A stretch of 64,000 bases of DNA from Pseudomonas sp. DY-1. Its GTDB lineage: Bacteria > Pseudomonadota > Gammaproteobacteria > Pseudomonadales > Pseudomonadaceae. How positions within the stretch are numbered: the first letter of the stretch is position 1; each line of letters starts with the position of its first letter. A program made the translations under genes and the position numbers. The notes under the pieces were generated by a model, which made no database searches, was not told where the DNA came from, and saw only the letters and a list, made by a program, of their open reading frames with translations. The stretch covers positions 3,658,001 through 3,722,000 of the forward strand of contig NZ_CP032616.1 in assembly GCF_003626975.1 (NCBI RefSeq), written 5' to 3'. Of this stretch, positions 60,740 to 64,000 are shown piece after piece.

Positions 60740-62296
60740 ATGAGCAAAGTGATGAGCGCCGCCGAGGCGGTGGCCAAGATTCCGGATAACGCCAACCTGG
60801 CCACCGGGGGCTTCGTCGGTATCGGTTTCGCCGAGGAAATCGCCATTGCCCTGGAGCAGCGCTTCGCCGCCTCGCAGGCGCCACAGGGCCTGACCCTGGT
60901 GTATGCGGCCGGGCAAGGCGACGGCAAGAGTCGTGGCCTCAACCACCTGGCCCATGAAGGCCTGGTGCGACGGGTGATCGGCGGCCACTGGGGCCTGGTG
61001 CCGGGCCTGCAGAAGCTCGCCGTGGAAAATCGCATAGAGGCCTACAACCTGCCCCAGGGGGTGATCTCGCAATTGTTCCGCGACATCGCCGCGGGCAAGC
61101 CCGGGCAGCTTTCCAGGGTCGGCCTGGGTACCTTTGTCGACCCGGATTTCGGTGGCGGCAAGCTCAATGCGCGGACTACCGAGGAACTGGTCCGGCGCAT
61201 GCCCATCGAGGGCGAGGACTACCTGTTCTACAAGGCCTTCCCGATTAACGTGGGAGTGATCCGCGCCACCAGCGCCGACGAAGACGGCAACCTCTCCATG
61301 GAGCGCGAAGCGCTGACCATCGAGAGCCTCGCCATCGCCATGGCCGCGCACAATTCCGGCGGGCTGGTGATCGCCCAGGTGGAGCGCGTGGTTTCGCGCG
61401 GCTCGCTCAACCCACGCGACGTGAAGATTCCCGGCATCCTGGTGGATTGCGTCGTGGTCGCCCAACCGGACAACCACCAGCAGACCTTCGCCACCCACTA
61501 CAACCCGGCTTTCGCCGCCGAGGTGCGCGTACCGATGAACAGCCTGGCGCCCATGCCGCTCGACCTGCGCAAGCTGATCGCCCGCCGTGCGGCACTGGAG
61601 CTGTCTCCGAACGCGGTGGTCAACCTGGGCATCGGCATGCCCGAAGGTGTGGCGGCAGTCGCCGCCGAGGAAGGCGTGATCGACCTGCTGACGCTGACCG
61701 CCGAACCCGGCGTGATCGGTGGCGTACCGGCCTCGGGCCTGGACTTCGGTGCCGCGAGCAATCACAGCGCACTGATCGACCAGCCCTACCAGTTCGACTT
61801 CTACGATGGTGGTGGCCTGGACATCACCTTCCTCGGCCTCGCCCAGGCCGACGCCGAGGGCAACCTCAACGTCTCGCGTTTCGGCACCCGCCTGGCCGGT
61901 GCTGGTGGCTTCATCAACATCAGTCAGAACGCCAAGGCAGTGGTCTTCGTCGGCACGTTCAGTGCTGGGGCGCAGGACATCCGCATCGAGAACGGCGAGC
62001 TGCGCATCGTGCAGGACGGCGAGATGCGCAAGTTCGTCAACGAGGTGGAGCACCGCACCTTCGCCGGCAAGCTCGCCGCCGAGTCAGGCAAGCCGGTGCT
62101 CTACGTCACCGAGCGCTGCGTGTTCCGCCTGACGACCGAAGGCCTGGAGTTGGTCGAGATCGCCCCTGGCGTGGACCTGGAGCGGGACATCCTGGCCCGC
62201 ATGGATTTCCGACCCATCGTGCGCGAACCGAAGCGGATGGATGCGCGGCTGTTCCGCGAGGGGCGTATCGGGCTGCGTGAGCTGATCGCCCCGTAA
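60740..62296 (+). CDS. Acyl CoA:acetate/3-ketoacid CoA-transferase (fused alpha-beta)
   Basis: Transfers CoA from a donor acyl-CoA (often acetyl-CoA) to a carboxylic acid, 518 aa. Both family I halves are in one chain as in YdiF/propionate CoA-transferase: [18 protein letters not shown] at the N-terminus, and in the second half [28 protein letters not shown] with candidate catalytic Glu322, and [23 protein letters not shown] 60740 follows GAGGAA; a frame from 60686 runs through the REP element. Probably activates the acid imported by the GntP-type permease. Confidence 0.9.
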   Translation: MSKVMSAAEAVAKIPDNANLATGGFVGIGFAEEIAIALEQRFAASQAPQGLTLVYAAGQGDGKSRGLNHLAHEGLVRRVIGGHWGLVPGLQKLAVENRIEAYNLPQGVISQLFRDIAAGKPGQLSRVGLGTFVDPDFGGGKLNARTTEELVRRMPIEGEDYLFYKAFPINVGVIRATSADEDGNLSMEREALTIESLAIAMAAHNSGGLVIAQVERVVSRGSLNPRDVKIPGILVDCVVVAQPDNHQQTFATHYNPAFAAEVRVPMNSLAPMPLDLRKLIARRAALELSPNAVVNLGIGMPEGVAAVAAEEGVIDLLTLTAEPGVIGGVPASGLDFGAASNHSALIDQPYQFDFYDGGGLDITFLGLAQADAEGNLNVSRFGTRLAGAGGFINISQNAKAVVFVGTFSAGAQDIRIENGELRIVQDGEMRKFVNEVEHRTFAGKLAAESGKPVLYVTERCVFRLTTEGLELVEIAPGVDLERDILARMDFRPIVREPKRMDARLFREGRIGLRELIAP

Positions 62297-62311
62297 AGAT
62301 TGTGCGTGATC

Positions 62312-62344
62312 ACGCGGGCCCGTCCTGGGTCCGCGTCTTTTTTT
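62312..62344 (+). terminator. Rho-independent terminator after the CoA-transferase gene
   Basis: ACGCGGGCCC pairs with GGGTCCGCGT (one mismatch, loop GTCCT), followed by CTTTTTTT. It separates the CoA-transferase from the porin gene, so the porin may have its own promoter or be expressed at a reduced level. Confidence 0.82.
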
Positions 62345-62421
62345 CAGTCTCTTCCGCCTTCGGCGTTTCGCGCCGGAGCGGGTATCGCTGTGCCTGAACA
62401 ACAACAAGAAGAGGAAAACAC

Positions 62422-63681
62422 ATGGATCGCAACACACTCAGCCTCGCTCTCTGCGGCGTAACTGCCCTGACCTTCTGCGGCCCGGCCACCGCCGACTTCA
62501 TCAAGGACTCCAAGGCCAGCCTTGAGCTGCGCAACTTCTACTTCAACCGCGACTTCCGCCAGGACGGCGCCGCCCAGAGCAAGGCCGAGGAATGGGCGCA
62601 GGGCTTCCTGCTGCGCTATGAGTCCGGCTTCACCGAAGGCACCGTCGGCGTGGGCATGGATGCTCTCGGGCTGCTGGGGGTGAAGCTCGACTCCAGCCCG
62701 GACCGCACCGGCACCGGCCTGCTGAAGTCCGACCGCGAACGGCCCAATCGCGCCCAGGATGAGTACGGCGAACTGGGCCTGACCGCCAAGCTGCGCGTCT
62801 CGCAGAGCACCCTCAAGGCCGGCACCCTGCTACCCAAGCTGCCGGTGGCGCTGTACAACGACAGCCGCCTGCTGCCGCAGACCTTCCGGGGTGCCTGGGC
62901 GAACTCGGCGGAAGTGGAAAACCTCAGCCTCGACCTCGGCCGTTTCGACCGCATCAACCTGCGCAATTCGTCTGATAACGAAGAAATGGCCGTGTTCAAC
63001 GGCGGCAACCGCAACATTGTCCTGGGCCGGACAAAAACCAGCGACCAATTCGACTTCGCCGGTGCGACCTACAAGTGGACGCCCAACCTCAGCAGCGCTT
63101 ACCACTACGGCGGCCTCGACGGCATCTACAAGCAGCACTACCTGACCCTGAACCACCTGCTGCCCATCGCCGATGGCCAGTCACTGAAGAGCGATATCCG
63201 CTGGGCGCACAGCACCGACGATGGTGGCAGCAATGTGGATAACGATGCCTTTGGCGCGATGTTCACCTACGCATTGGGTGGCCACGCATTCGGCCTGGGC
63301 TACCAGCGCATGAGCGGCGACACCGGTTTTGCCAACATCAACGGCACCGACGCCTACCTGGTGAACCTGGTGCAGATCAACGACTTCGGCAACGAAGACG
63401 AGCGCTCCTGGCAGGCCCGCTACGACTACAATTTCGCGGCCCTGGGCATCCCCGGCCTGACCTTCATGACCCGCTACCTGTCGGGCGACAACGTCGACCT
63501 GCGCGGCGCGTCCGGTGAAGGCAAGGAGTGGGAACGCAATACCGACATCGCCTACGTGGTGCAGAGCGGACCGCTGAAGAACCTCGGCGTGAAGTGGCGC
63601 AACGCGACCACCCGCAGCAACTTCGGCAGCGATATCGACGAGAACCGGCTGATCCTGAGCTACACGCTGGCGTTGTGGTGA
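62422..63681 (+). CDS. OprD-family outer membrane porin
   Basis: A 419-aa porin. The signal peptide ends near GPATADFIKDS. OprD-type marks: SKASLELRNFYFNRDFR at the mature start, AQGFLLRYESGFTEGTVGVG, the LGLLGVKLDSSPDRTGTGLL segment, KAGTLLPKLPVALYNDSRLL PQ (split) and a terminal aromatic residue (YTLALW) needed for barrel assembly. These channels admit small carboxylates or amino acids, fitting the upstream permease and CoA-transferase. Confidence 0.93.
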   Translation: MDRNTLSLALCGVTALTFCGPATADFIKDSKASLELRNFYFNRDFRQDGAAQSKAEEWAQGFLLRYESGFTEGTVGVGMDALGLLGVKLDSSPDRTGTGLLKSDRERPNRAQDEYGELGLTAKLRVSQSTLKAGTLLPKLPVALYNDSRLLPQTFRGAWANSAEVENLSLDLGRFDRINLRNSSDNEEMAVFNGGNRNIVLGRTKTSDQFDFAGATYKWTPNLSSAYHYGGLDGIYKQHYLTLNHLLPIADGQSLKSDIRWAHSTDDGGSNVDNDAFGAMFTYALGGHAFGLGYQRMSGDTGFANINGTDAYLVNLVQINDFGNEDERSWQARYDYNFAALGIPGLTFMTRYLSGDNVDLRGASGEGKEWERNTDIAYVVQSGPLKNLGVKWRNATTRSNFGSDIDENRLILSYTLALW

Positions 63682-63692
63682 GTCTCGAACTG

Positions 63693-63717
63693 CCCCCTCT
63701 CCCAAAGGGAGAGGGGG
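63693..63717. terminator. Bidirectional terminator between porin and ureohydrolase
   Basis: CCCCCTCTCCC (63693-63703) and GGGAGAGGGGG (63707-63717), loop AAA, followed by AAAA; perfect 11-bp stem between two convergent genes. Confidence 0.85.
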
Positions 63718-63728
63718 AAAAGCACCAG

Positions 63729-64000
63729 CTACCTCATCCCCAACTTATGCCGCGCCGCGTACAGACAGACCATTTCCATCGCCAGGGTCGCGCCGGCCAG
63801 GGCGGTGACTTCGGCGTTGTCGTAGGGCGGCGCGACTTCCACCACATCCATCCCCACCAGGTTGATGCCGCGTAGGCCGCGGAGTATTTCCAGCGCCTGG
63901 TGGCTCGACAGGCCGCCACAAACCGGCGTACCCGTGCCAGGGGCGAAGGCGGGATCGAGGCAGTCGATATCGAAGGTCAGGTAAACAGGGTTGTCCCCTA
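63729..64000 (-). CDS. Ureohydrolase (agmatinase/guanidinobutyrase family), 3' part
   Basis: The last 90 codons of a gene entering from the right edge. It reads [20 protein letters not shown], with the Mn-binding Asp-x-Asp of SpeB/arginase enzymes, then [20 protein letters not shown] and [20 protein letters not shown], ending RHKLGMR. This hydrolyses a guanidino compound to urea and an amine. Which ureohydrolase it is (agmatinase, guanidinobutyrase or guanidinopropionase) cannot be decided from the C-terminus. Confidence 0.9.
   Translation of the reverse strand, partial: GDNPVYLTFDIDCLDPAFAPGTGTPVCGGLSSHQALEILRGLRGINLVGMDVVEVAPPYDNAEVTALAGATLAMEMVCLYAARHKLGMR

Overview
The window looks like a Pseudomonas chromosome (aeruginosa/nitroreducens/citronellolis-type). 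The evidence is high GC, Pseudomonas-style REP hairpins (51708-51768, 60674-60702), RND pumps of the Mex kind, and metE next to cobF. It has two parts. Left of about 41476 is an accessory region with broken genes, IS debris and changing base composition. It ends at a 46-bp 3' fragment of a CAT-anticodon tRNA (41431-41476), the usual scar at the distal end of a tRNA-integrated island. Right of that is orderly, GC-rich, core-like chromosome.

Accessory part. (a) 1-12.7 kb: two RND efflux systems, the second a complete adaptor-permease-outer membrane factor operon with a divergent TetR regulator, plus an IS5 remnant and a PEP-mutase-family gene. (b) 13-14.5 kb: debris: a truncated MFS gene, a LysR gene broken by one stop codon, and a fragment of a CGNR gene. 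(c) 14.6-24.3 kb: an aldoxime-to-acyl-CoA pathway: AraC regulator, outer membrane channel, aldoxime dehydratase, nitrile hydratase alpha and beta, amidase, a chemoreceptor broken by one stop, and an acyl-CoA synthetase. RCH=NOH would become nitrile, amide, acid and acyl-CoA. The nitrile hydratase alpha subunit looks Fe-type overall but carries the Thr-type CTLCSC metal motif, and no activator gene is present. (d) 24.4-28.8 kb: CGNR regulator, alpha/beta hydrolase, GST and a three-domain oxidoreductase broken by one stop. (e) 29.3-34.4 kb: mobile-element backbone: serine resolvase, a candidate toxin-antitoxin pair with a ParS/MbcA-type antitoxin, iteron-like repeats, a 20-bp-arm palindrome, an HsdR remnant and an RHH regulator with matching palindromes. 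(f) 34.5-41.1 kb: a defence-like island: Fic, NERD nuclease, membrane protein, Mrr-type restriction enzyme, and a tightly coupled, AT-rich pair of a NACHT NTPase and a RelA/SpoT nucleotidyl-synthetase-fold protein. The last pair is the best candidate for an undescribed system.

Core-like part. metE and cobF; a deleted TonB receptor with a heptanucleotide repeat tract, fused to the end of a DUF2946 gene; a putative cyclic-amide/ureide catabolic cluster (hydantoin-type racemase, GntR regulator, Pot-like ABC transporter, two amidohydrolases, flavin reductase-like protein); a divergent LysR/EamA pair; a Pmp3-like peptide; a sigma-54 regulator with two dyad activator sites and a -24/-12 promoter driving a GntP-type permease, CoA-transferase and OprD-type porin; and the 3' part of a ureohydrolase gene running off the right edge.
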